Below are positions 8,276 to 16,528 of a stretch of 32,920 nucleotides of DNA, piece after piece. The notes under the pieces were generated by a model, which was given only the letters and a program-made list of their open reading frames with translations, made no database searches and had not been told where the DNA came from. Made by a program: the position numbers and the translations under genes. The first letter of the stretch is position 1. Every line of letters starts with the position of its first letter. This DNA is from an uncultured Cellulomonadaceae bacterium (GTDB taxonomy: Bacteria; Actinomycetota; Actinomycetes; Actinomycetales; Microbacteriaceae), in NCBI GenBank assembly GCA_913063365.1, contig CAJXYC010000004.1, forward strand, positions 1 to 32,920. The letters are read 5' to 3'.

Positions 8276-9640
8276 GTGTCGGATTTGAGTGTGGCCGGGC
8301 TCCACCGGGACCTCTCCAACGGCAATCGCACAGTCACTGAGGTTGTCGACCATTTCCTCCAGGTCATCGACGAGAAGAACCCCGATATCAACGCGTTGGT
8401 GCACATCGATGCCGATCGTGCACGCGCCCGTGCAGCAGAACACGATGCGAGCGGGTCTCCGGCAAGTGTCCTCGCCGGGTTACCGACGGCGGATAAAGAC
8501 CTGGTGCAACGAGCGGGAATGCCCACCCGCTATGGGACGGCTGTCACGTCTCAGGACAACTCGGAAACATCGGACCCGATGGCGCTGTGGGTGGATGATG
8601 TTGGTGCAATAAGCGTCGGCAAGACGTCGACGTCAGAGTTTGGGCTTTCCGCCTCTACCGAGGCGCGTGCGTCAGGACCCACCCACAACCCGCATAACCT
8701 GTCGCGAATTGCGGGAGGCTCGAGCGGGGGAGCGGCAGCGGCAGTGGCCGCTGGAATGCTCCCCTTTGCTCCAGGCTCTGATGGTGGGGGATCCGTTCGG
8801 ATTCCTGCGTGGGCATGCGGGGTGACCGGCTGGAAACCCTCGCGCGGTCTGATTCCAGCCGGCAGTGGGTTCGAGTACTTAGCAGGCCTGGTGGTCCCGG
8901 GGCTTCTCACCCAAAGCGCCGCAGACATGCAGCTGATTGCATCCCTGCTCACTAGAGGTGAGTGGCATTGGTCAACGCGGGCAGATGCCGATTGGTCCCG
9001 GCTGGAATCGTCGGCACGCCGTCCTCTTCGAATCGGCAGAACAGCGTCCACACCGTGGCCGACAGACTGGGGGCTTGTTTCCTCTGACGATGCGCTGTCG
9101 GCCTGGGAACAGGCCACCTCGGCCCTGCGCGGGGCGGGACACGAGGTGGTGGATCTGGACTGGAGCCCCGACCAGAGCTATGCCGATCATTTCTTCTCGG
9201 TCTGGATTGCCAATGCCTCACAGATTCCCGTGCCAGACGACAAAGTGGCTAATCTCGAGCCTCTGACGCAGTTTCTGATTGAGCGCGGCCGGGCCCTTCC
9301 CGCATCGGAACTCGCTCGGGCACTTGGAGCTCTGAAGGACTTCGAGCGTCAGACGATTTCCGCTTTCTCCTCGGTGGACCTTGTCCTTACTCCAGGGCTC
9401 GCAATGGAGCCGCCTGAAATCGGTTGGTTTCACGAGAGTGACCCGGAAGAAAACTTCCGCCAGCAGGTGGCCTTTACGCCCTGGTCGAGTTTTGTGAACG
9501 TGGCTGGTCTGCCGGCGCTCGCGCTTCCCGTCAGCACGACTACCTCGGGGATGCCGATGGGGGTGCAGTTGATTGGCGCCCCTGGAGGAGACCCGGAAAT
9601 GATTCGGCTGGCAGCCGAGCTCGAAGGGGTGCTCGACTAG
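8276..9640 (+). CDS. Amidase-signature family enzyme
   Basis: GTG 8276 (VSDLSVAGLHRDLS...) preferred over ORF-track 8171. PTADKDL (catalytic Lys), GGSSGGAAAAVAAGMLPFAPGSDGGGSVRIPAWACGVTGWKPSRGLIP, C-terminal GMPMGVQLIGAPGGDPEMIRLA. Confidence 0.9.
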   Translation: MSDLSVAGLHRDLSNGNRTVTEVVDHFLQVIDEKNPDINALVHIDADRARARAAEHDASGSPASVLAGLPTADKDLVQRAGMPTRYGTAVTSQDNSETSDPMALWVDDVGAISVGKTSTSEFGLSASTEARASGPTHNPHNLSRIAGGSSGGAAAAVAAGMLPFAPGSDGGGSVRIPAWACGVTGWKPSRGLIPAGSGFEYLAGLVVPGLLTQSAADMQLIASLLTRGEWHWSTRADADWSRLESSARRPLRIGRTASTPWPTDWGLVSSDDALSAWEQATSALRGAGHEVVDLDWSPDQSYADHFFSVWIANASQIPVPDDKVANLEPLTQFLIERGRALPASELARALGALKDFERQTISAFSSVDLVLTPGLAMEPPEIGWFHESDPEENFRQQVAFTPWSSFVNVAGLPALALPVSTTTSGMPMGVQLIGAPGGDPEMIRLAAELEGVLD

Positions 9641-10371
9641 TTCAGCGCGCCGAACACGCTGGCGGCGTCACGGGTCAGCTCCTCTGAGCTCCCAGCCGAG
9701 TTCGTGGAGGTAATCCAGACCGAACAGTCGGTCTCTGCGAGTGACTGCGGGCACGGAGTCGGTGCGATGAAGTGGGCTTCGTTCGCGATGTATTCGCCAG
9801 AGATATTTGAACTGCTGGAGTCCAGTGTCCAGAGAGATCCATCGCCAAGCGGTATCTCCGAGTCGGCCACGCCGGAGAGTGTGGTCTGCACGTCGCCTAC
9901 TCGCTCGGTCGCGAGAACAGCGATGGTGGTGGTGGAGCCAAACTCGGGTGGGAGATACCAGGTGCAGGACACGCTGAGGTCGTCTCGCACCGCTTCCAAC
10001 ACGGTAATGAGGTCCTGGTTGGTCGTGCCGTAGTTGTAGCCATCACCGCTACGGTCACCCTCTGGCTGGCGGCCTTCAGATTCAAACGCGCTTCGCTGCT
10101 CCGCGCTGAACATATCCGGGCATTCGGGAACGGCCGCGACAACGGTCGGCGAATCAGTCTCTGCCGCTTCCTGCTCGGTCACTTCAGTGTTGTCGCCTGC
10201 GTCGGTGTCGGTCTGCGAACTGTCCGCAGTGTCGGCGGTAGATTGCTCGTCCTGACCAAACAGGGCACTTACGTCGCCGACAAGGCCTTCAACAGTGGCG
10301 CATCCGGAAAGAGTGAATCCAGCCACAACGAGGGCTGCTAGACCCGACAAACGCCTCCGGCGCATCGACAA
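9637..10371 (-). CDS. Putative lipoprotein with acidic Asp/Glu/Thr-rich linker, uncharacterised
   Basis: MSMRRRRLSGLAALVVAGFTLSGCATVEG: signal peptide with lipobox LSGC, low-complexity acidic linker, then a Cys-containing domain. SD-like AGGGAGG upstream on the minus strand. Confidence 0.72.
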   Translation of the reverse strand: MSMRRRRLSGLAALVVAGFTLSGCATVEGLVGDVSALFGQDEQSTADTADSSQTDTDAGDNTEVTEQEAAETDSPTVVAAVPECPDMFSAEQRSAFESEGRQPEGDRSGDGYNYGTTNQDLITVLEAVRDDLSVSCTWYLPPEFGSTTTIAVLATERVGDVQTTLSGVADSEIPLGDGSLWTLDSSSSNISGEYIANEAHFIAPTPCPQSLAETDCSVWITSTNSAGSSEELTRDAASVFGALN

Positions 10372-10394
10372 CCTCCCTAGGTTTCCGCTGACTC

Positions 10395-11198
10395 TCAGCC
10401 TACGCGAGCACTCAGCTCCTCCCAGTAACGCTCGATCGTTCCGGGGTGTCGCGCCAGCCGGTGGGTGGGGCCTTGGGGGCGCAGGCCGTCAAAGTATGTG
10501 CCGTTGTCGACGCCAAGCTCGGGGGTATCCGCCAAGTGCACAATCGGTGCGGCGCCTGCCTGTGCGCTGATCTGTAGTCGACGGGAGAGTCGCAGGACGG
10601 CCTGGGAGAGTTTCGTGCCGGGGCCAAAACCAGTGGCGACGTAACCGGGGTGCACGGGGAAGCTTTCTAGTCCGGTCCGCTCGGCGAGAGAGCGCGCATA
10701 CAAAATGACGCCCAGCTTGGCATCGGCATAGGGCTGCCACCCGCCTTGGAAATTTCGACGCCGGTAATCCAGGTCGTCGAGCTGAAGCCTGGCAATCCGG
10801 TTCATCACCGACGAGACGTGCACGATGCGGGCACGATTGTCGGTCAGCTGCGGGAGCAACGCCTCTGTCAGAACAACAGAGCCCAACACGTTTCGTTGGA
10901 GAGTGAGCTCGAAGCCGTCTTCTGACTCTTTTCTGGCGCCCAATATTCCGCCCGCGTTATTAATCAGCACATCAATTCGCGGGAGTTTTTTCGCGAGGTC
11001 GCGCGCGAGCCCTCTGACTTCGTCGAGGCGGTCGAAATCAGCGACAAAAGCCGTTCCACCCACCTGCGCGGCAACGTCTTTCGTGCGCTGAGGGTCTCGC
11101 CCCGCTACGGCCAAGCGCCATCCGCGCCTGGCTAACTCGACGGCGACTTCACGCCCAATACCGGCGCTCGCGCCAGTAATGACCGCAACGCGTTGCAT
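10395..11198 (-). CDS. Short-chain dehydrogenase/reductase
   Basis: Start at ATG 11198 (MQRVAVITGASAGIGREVAVELARRG); the longer track ORF to 11342 overlaps pckG. TGxxxGIG, NNAGG; active-site region degenerate (HVSSVMNR, YADAKLG). Confidence 0.85.
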   Translation of the reverse strand: MQRVAVITGASAGIGREVAVELARRGWRLAVAGRDPQRTKDVAAQVGGTAFVADFDRLDEVRGLARDLAKKLPRIDVLINNAGGILGARKESEDGFELTLQRNVLGSVVLTEALLPQLTDNRARIVHVSSVMNRIARLQLDDLDYRRRNFQGGWQPYADAKLGVILYARSLAERTGLESFPVHPGYVATGFGPGTKLSQAVLRLSRRLQISAQAGAAPIVHLADTPELGVDNGTYFDGLRPQGPTHRLARHPGTIERYWEELSARVG

Positions 11199-11241
11199 AG
11201 TGCCAGTCTGTCGTATCGGGCCCCTCTGGGGCGGGGAAAAA

Positions 11242-13104
11242 TTACGCCTGAAGCTTGGCGCGAGCGTGGTCGAGTTGTCGGCGGATGCCCTCCGGCAACT
11301 TCGATCCGAAGCTCTCGAGGAATTCGCTCGAGGCGTCGACATCTGCGGATGCCTTCGCGGGGTTCACGCTGAGCAACCCCGCGAGGGTGTCCTCGTCGAT
11401 ATCGGCAGCGTCGATGTCGATGTCTGCGGTGTGGGGGGTGAGGCCCAGGGCGGTGTCGTTAACACCGACGTGACCTTCGATGCGCTTGACCATCCACTCG
11501 ACGACACGAATGTTGTCGCCAAAGCCCGGCCAGATGAAGCGACCGTTGTCATCTTTCTGGAACCAGTTGACCTGGAAGATACGCGGCATCTTGCCGCCAG
11601 CCCGCAGTGTCTCTCCGATGGAGAGCCAGTGGGCCATGTAGTCGCCCATGTGGTAGCCGGCAAACGGCAACATGGCGAAGGGGTCACGTCGGAGTTCTCC
11701 GACAGTGCCCTCGGCGGCCGCCGTCTTTTCACTAGCCACTGTCGCGCCGAGGTAGACACCATGATCCCAGTCCCGTGCCTCCATGACCAGTGGCACCGTG
11801 TCAGAACGGCGGCCGCCGAAGATAATTGCGTCAATCACCACACCCTCTGGGTTGTCCCAGTCCTCCGCGAGGCTTGGGCACTGCTCGATTCCAACCGTGA
11901 ATCGAGCGTTGGGGTGTGCGGCGGGGTCACCGGACTCGGGGTTGTGTGCTTCCCCGCGCCAGTTGGTGAGGCCGGTGGGGGCCGGCTTGCTCATGCCTTC
12001 CCACCACACGTCACCGTCTTCGGTGACCGCCACATTGGTAAAGATGGTGTTTCCCCAGAGCGTGTCCATCGCGACGGGGTTTGTCGAGGTCGATGTGCCG
12101 GGGGCGACGCCGAAGAATCCTGCCTCGGGGTTAATCGCCCGCAGGTTTCCGGAATCGTCCACGGCGAGCCAGGAAATGTCATCGCCCAGTGTCTCCACTG
12201 TCCATCCCGGCAGCGACGGCTGCATCATGGCGAAGTTGGTCTTACCGCACGCACTGGGGAAGGCCGCCACCATGTGGTAGCGCTTGCCTTCGGGGCTGGT
12301 GATGCGGACTAGCAGCATATGTTCGGCGAGCCATCCTTCATCCCGCGCCATCACCGAGGCAATTCGCAGCGCAAAGGCTTTCTTCGGAAGGAGCGCGTTA
12401 CCGCCGTAGGCGGAGCCAAAAGACCAGATTTCTCTCGATTCTGGGAAGTGCGAAATGTATTTCGTGTCGTTGCACGGCCATGCCACATCCTTTTCACCCT
12501 CAGCCAGAGGGGCTCCGACGGTGTGGAAGCACTTAACCCAGTTCGCTCCTCCGCTGATCGCGTTCAAGATGCGGTTTGAGACCCGCACCATCAGGTGCAG
12601 GCTGACCACAACGTAGGGCGAATCGGTGATCTGCACGCCATAGCGAGCCATGGGGGAGTCAATCGGGCCCATCGAGAAGGGGACGACATACATGGTCCGG
12701 CCGGCCATGGCGCCTTGGGAGAGTTCGAGCAGCTCGGCTCGCATGTCGTCTGGAGCCATCCAGTTATTGGTCGGCCCGGCGTCGTCTTCTGACTCAGAGC
12801 ACACGAACGTGCGGGATTCCACACGGGCGACGTCGGTCGGCTCGCTTCTGGCGACGAAGCTGTAGGGACGAAGGTCAGGATTCAGCGCCTCAATGGTTCC
12901 GGTGGACTGCATGAGCTCAATGAGTTCGTTTCGCTCTCGGGCTGACCCGTCGCACCAGACGATGTCGGTGGGAGTGAGGATCTCGGCCCAGGAGTTCACC
13001 CACTCAGATACATCGGCGGGGGGAGTGGTGAGGGCGGTAGTGGGGGTGTCCATGAGGAGCGTCATTGCCGTCGCTTTCGGGTCGGGAGGGATCGTGTTCC
13101 CCAT
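11242..13104 (-). CDS. pckG: Phosphoenolpyruvate carboxykinase (GTP)
   Basis: About 620 aa; YHMVAAFPSACGKTNFAMMQP, LGDDISWLAVDDSGNLRAINPEAGFFGVAPGTS, NWFQKDDNGRFIWPGFGDNIRVVEWM. Start uncertain: TTG 13113, ATG 13104, or a further internal ATG. Confidence 0.96.
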   Translation of the reverse strand: MGNTIPPDPKATAMTLLMDTPTTALTTPPADVSEWVNSWAEILTPTDIVWCDGSARERNELIELMQSTGTIEALNPDLRPYSFVARSEPTDVARVESRTFVCSESEDDAGPTNNWMAPDDMRAELLELSQGAMAGRTMYVVPFSMGPIDSPMARYGVQITDSPYVVVSLHLMVRVSNRILNAISGGANWVKCFHTVGAPLAEGEKDVAWPCNDTKYISHFPESREIWSFGSAYGGNALLPKKAFALRIASVMARDEGWLAEHMLLVRITSPEGKRYHMVAAFPSACGKTNFAMMQPSLPGWTVETLGDDISWLAVDDSGNLRAINPEAGFFGVAPGTSTSTNPVAMDTLWGNTIFTNVAVTEDGDVWWEGMSKPAPTGLTNWRGEAHNPESGDPAAHPNARFTVGIEQCPSLAEDWDNPEGVVIDAIIFGGRRSDTVPLVMEARDWDHGVYLGATVASEKTAAAEGTVGELRRDPFAMLPFAGYHMGDYMAHWLSIGETLRAGGKMPRIFQVNWFQKDDNGRFIWPGFGDNIRVVEWMVKRIEGHVGVNDTALGLTPHTADIDIDAADIDEDTLAGLLSVNPAKASADVDASSEFLESFGSKLPEGIRRQLDHARAKLQA

Positions 13105-13145
13105 TTTTGTCAAAGCGACACGGTGTTTTTCGACGATTTGCTTGT

Positions 13146-13163
13146 CAAAAAATGCGTTTTTTG
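13146..13163. promoter_or_regulatory. A6/T6 inverted repeat in the pckG/RamB-like divergent region, candidate operator
   Basis: CAAAAAA-TGCG-TTTTTTG, perfect 7-bp arms. TTGTCAAA occurs at 13107-13114 and 13142-13149. Confidence 0.4.
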
Positions 13164-13178
13164 CGTTATTGTGAGGAA

Positions 13179-14618
13179 ATGGCTTCTCTCGACGTACTTG
13201 GACAGCGCATTCGCCACTACCGCACCGACCGCGGCTTCACCCTCGATGAGCTCGGCGAAAAGGTGGGCGTCACCGCCAGTCAGCTCTCCCTGGTGGAAAA
13301 CGGCAAGAGAGAAGCCAAAGTGTCGCTTCTTAATTCACTCGCCGAACACTTGGACGTGGAGCTGACGGATTTACTCGATAGCTCGCCACCGAGCAAGCGC
13401 GCCGCCCTCGAGCACGAATGGCGCCACGCCACCGAGCAACCTCTCTACCGCTCACTGGGGCTTCCGGACACGAAAATTTCTCGGTCCACTCCAGACGAGA
13501 TGTTGGAAACCCTGACAGGTCTCTACGACGAGATTCATCGGCGTGAGGAACAAGCGCTCGCCACTCCCGAAGAGGCACGGCGTGCCAACACCGAGCTTCG
13601 ACTCCGGATGCGGGAGAAAAACAACTACCTGCCCGAGCTCGAGGAGATCGCAGAGAAACTCGTGGCCGACAGTGGACACGGCCAAGGAGCCATTACTCAC
13701 CGCGAGGTGGCCCTGATGGCCGAGTCCCTGGGCTTCCACATCGTCCACGTCAATGACTTGCCGCGCACTGCGCGCTCGGTGACGGACCTGGAAAACGGAC
13801 GGCTGTATTTGCCTCCGGCCTCCATCCCTGGAGGCCACGGTCTTCGATCGATGGCGCTGCAGGCAATGGCGCATCTGCTGCTGAAACACCCCGTGCCACA
13901 GACCTATGAAGAGTTCTTGCAGCAACGCCTAGAAATCAACTACTTCGCCGCGGCCTGTCTGATGCCCCGGACCAGTGCTGTCGCGTTTTTGCAGGAGGCG
14001 AAGAAAGATCGGAACATCGCGGTGGAAGACTTCCGAGACGCGTTCGGTGTCACCCACGAAGCCGCCTCACTGCGGTTTACCAACCTCGCCACCGAATTTC
14101 TCGACATCCGCCTCCACTTTCTCCGGGTGGGAGATGACGGTGCTGTCTACAAGGCGTATGAAAACGACGGCCTTCGCCTCCCCACCGATGTCACCGGGGC
14201 GACAGAGGGTCAAATTGTTTGCCGGCACTGGTCGGCCCGCGAAGCCTTTACGCGAACGAACCGGACCACCGAGTACTACCAATACACCGACACACCCGAG
14301 GGGACCTTCTGGGAGTCCACCCAGATCGGCACCGCCGAAGGCGCCGAGTTTTCCATCACCGTTGGAGTGGCCTTTGACGACGCCAAATGGTTCCGCGGTC
14401 GGGAAACCACCGAGCGCACCCATTCCAGTTGCCCCGATTTGGATTGTTGCCGCCGACCCGATGAACATATGCGGGGCAAGTGGGCCGGGAAAGCGTGGAC
14501 CTCAGCGAGGCTCCAAGCGCACGCCCTCTCGCCCTTGCACGGGGGGCTGTTCCCGGGGGTCTCCGATGTGGAGCTGTTCGAGTTCTTGGAGCGGCACGAA
14601 GCGCCAGACGCCGAGTAA
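13179..14618 (+). CDS. XRE-family regulator with ImmA/IrrE-like (DUF955) and DUF2083-type C-terminal region; RamB/ScfR-like
   Basis: Start at ATG 13179 after SD-like GAGGAA. HTH: LGQRIRHYRTDRGFTLDELGEKVGVTASQLSLVENGKREAKVSLLNSLA; long C-terminal region with FAAACLMPRTSAVAFLQEAKKDR and CPDLDCC. Confidence 0.85.
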   Translation: MASLDVLGQRIRHYRTDRGFTLDELGEKVGVTASQLSLVENGKREAKVSLLNSLAEHLDVELTDLLDSSPPSKRAALEHEWRHATEQPLYRSLGLPDTKISRSTPDEMLETLTGLYDEIHRREEQALATPEEARRANTELRLRMREKNNYLPELEEIAEKLVADSGHGQGAITHREVALMAESLGFHIVHVNDLPRTARSVTDLENGRLYLPPASIPGGHGLRSMALQAMAHLLLKHPVPQTYEEFLQQRLEINYFAAACLMPRTSAVAFLQEAKKDRNIAVEDFRDAFGVTHEAASLRFTNLATEFLDIRLHFLRVGDDGAVYKAYENDGLRLPTDVTGATEGQIVCRHWSAREAFTRTNRTTEYYQYTDTPEGTFWESTQIGTAEGAEFSITVGVAFDDAKWFRGRETTERTHSSCPDLDCCRRPDEHMRGKWAGKAWTSARLQAHALSPLHGGLFPGVSDVELFEFLERHEAPDAE

Positions 14619-14637
14619 ACGGTCAAGAAGGCTGATC

Positions 14638-14713
14638 TGGCGCCCCCAGTAGGATTCGAACCTACGGCCTTCTGCTCCGGAGGCAGACGCTCTATCCCCT
14701 GAGCTATGGGGGC
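14638..14713 (-). tRNA. tRNA-Arg, anticodon CCG, CCA encoded
   Basis: Minus strand: GCCCCCATAGCTCAGGGGATAGAGCGTCTGCCTCCGGAGCAGAAGGCCGTAGGTTCGAATCCTACTGGGGGCGCCA. Acceptor GCCCCCA/TGGGGGC, anticodon loop CTCCGGA, T-loop GGTTCGAATCC. Confidence 0.97.
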
Positions 14714-14757
14714 GGCTGACCCCAGACTATACCGGCGAGGCACGGCGTGCCCGCGGT

Positions 14758-14763
14758 TAGGAT
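14758..14763 (+). promoter_or_regulatory. Putative -10 element (TAGGAT) placing the TSS on the argS GTG (leaderless)
   Basis: TAGGAT ends 6 nt before GTG 14770; no obvious SD or good -35. Confidence 0.35.
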
Positions 14764-14769
14764 GGCGGG

Positions 14770-16437
14770 GTGGATCCGGCCTCTCTGGCGTGGCGTATCG
14801 CCCAACTCGCTGAAAAGTATGTCGTCGAGCAGACCGGTTCCGCCAACCCTCCAGTGGCTGCCGACGATGTGGCTCTGGAGCGGCCGAAAAAGGCCGAATT
14901 TGGTGACTGGGCCACCTCAATCGCGCTCAAACTCGCGGGTCCGCTGGGTGCCTCGCCTCGGGATATCGCTACTGCTCTGCAACCTCGGTTAGAAGCGATT
15001 GACGACATTGCTCGCGTGGATATCGCCGGTCCAGGGTTTTTGAATATCACCCTCGACACCTCGCGCCTCGGCCAAACGGCTGCGCAGATTCTCCAGGCAG
15101 GTGAGACCTACGGCCACTCTGACGGGTTGGCAGGGACCACAGTCAACCTCGAGTTTGTGTCTGCGAACCCGACCGGGCCGCTGCATATCGGGCACACGCG
15201 CTGGGCAGCACTCGGGGACTCACTCGCGCGGGTGCTGCGGGCTGCCGGAGCCGACGTAGCGGCCGAGTTTTACATCAACGACCAGGGCTCCCAGATGGAC
15301 CTATTCGGCGAATCAGTGTTGGCAGCAGCCCTCGGTCAGGACCCACCGGAGGATGCCTACCAAGGGGCATATATCGCGGAGTTGGGGAAAGCTGTCGCCG
15401 AGGAGTTCCCGACATTGGCCGAGATGAGCCATGACGAAGCGCTCGTGTGTGTGCGGGAATCGGCGTATCACCGACAACTAGGAGCCATTAGAACCTCACT
15501 CGAAGAATTCAACGTCCACTTCGATGTGTGGTTCTCGGAGAGACAACTCCACGTGATGAGCACCCCAGAAGGGTTGAGCCTTGTCGACAGGTCGGTGGAG
15601 AGGCTCCGCGAGCAAGGCCACGTCTTCGACGAAGACGGTGCTGTCTGGGTCCGCACTACCGACTTTGGTGATGACAAAGACCGGGTCATCAGACGCGCCA
15701 ACGGCGCCTACACCTACTTCGCCGCCGACGCCGCCTACTACCTCTCCAAAAAAGACCGCGGATTCGACCTCACCATTTACCTCCTTGGCGCCGACCACCA
15801 CGGCTATGTCCACCGCCTGAAAGCGATTGCCGGGGCCGCCGGCGATGATCCGGCTGTCGACATCGAAGTGCTGATTGGGCAGTTGGTGAGTGTGAATGGG
15901 GCAAAGCTCAGCAAGCGGGCAGGCAACATCATCGAACTAGACGACCTTCGAGAGTGGCTCGGTACGGACGCCCTTCGCTACTCACTGGGCCGATCACCGG
16001 CCGATTCGCCGCTCACTCTGGAGCCGGATGTCCTTCTCAGCAAAACAAACGACAACCCCGTCTTCTACGTCCAATACGCCCACGCCCGCACCCACCAGGT
16101 GGCCCGCAATGCCGAGGCCGCAGGCGTCACCGGGGAGCCCTTCGATCCGGCAACCCTGAGCCACGCCACCGAGGCAGAACTGTTGACCGCGCTCGCTGAC
16201 TTCCCGCGGGTGGTCGCCCACGCCGCCGAATTGCGCGAGCCACACCGCGTGGCGAGGTATCTCGAAGACCTCTCTGGCTCCTACCACCGCTGGTATGACG
16301 CCTGCCGGGTCACCCCGAAAGGCGACGACCCGATTGGACCCGAACATCACGCGAGAGTGGTGCTCAACAACGCCACCGGCCAGGTGCTTCGAAACGGACT
16401 GGGCCTGCTGGGAGTTTCTGCGCCCGAGCGAATGTGA
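14770..16437 (+). CDS. argS: Arginyl-tRNA synthetase
   Basis: 555 aa; VNLEFVSANPTGPLHIGHTRWAALGDSLARVL (HIGH), QLVSVNGAKLSKRAGN (KMSKS region), C-terminal anticodon-binding domain with LRNGLGLLGVSAPERM. Confidence 0.96.
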   Translation: MDPASLAWRIAQLAEKYVVEQTGSANPPVAADDVALERPKKAEFGDWATSIALKLAGPLGASPRDIATALQPRLEAIDDIARVDIAGPGFLNITLDTSRLGQTAAQILQAGETYGHSDGLAGTTVNLEFVSANPTGPLHIGHTRWAALGDSLARVLRAAGADVAAEFYINDQGSQMDLFGESVLAAALGQDPPEDAYQGAYIAELGKAVAEEFPTLAEMSHDEALVCVRESAYHRQLGAIRTSLEEFNVHFDVWFSERQLHVMSTPEGLSLVDRSVERLREQGHVFDEDGAVWVRTTDFGDDKDRVIRRANGAYTYFAADAAYYLSKKDRGFDLTIYLLGADHHGYVHRLKAIAGAAGDDPAVDIEVLIGQLVSVNGAKLSKRAGNIIELDDLREWLGTDALRYSLGRSPADSPLTLEPDVLLSKTNDNPVFYVQYAHARTHQVARNAEAAGVTGEPFDPATLSHATEAELLTALADFPRVVAHAAELREPHRVARYLEDLSGSYHRWYDACRVTPKGDDPIGPEHHARVVLNNATGQVLRNGLGLLGVSAPERM

Positions 16438-16462
16438 CGAGCTAGAAACTGCCCGGTATCCT
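16434..16462 (+). promoter_or_regulatory. Putative promoter GTGACG-N17-TATCCT for lysA-hom-thrC-thrB
   Basis: Hexamers at 16434-16439 (overlapping the argS stop) and 16457-16462, 17-nt spacer, in the only sizeable gap before lysA. Confidence 0.4.
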
Positions 16463-16528
16463 TATCACCAGGCTTCAGGGGCCAATCCGGGTCCGCTCGT
16501 CTGACCTGACCGTGGTTTGAGGTGTGTT

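Noticed and set aside
11220-11232. GCCCC-TCT-GGGGC hairpin after pckG as an intrinsic terminator
   Set aside because: On the pckG strand the U-run precedes the stem rather than following it, and the stem is only 5 bp.
11179-12312. 377-aa plus-strand ORF antisense to pckG
   Set aside because: Low-complexity VG/DG/RG-rich translation mirroring pckG codons in high-GC DNA; no recognisable domain; pckG on the opposite strand is unambiguous.
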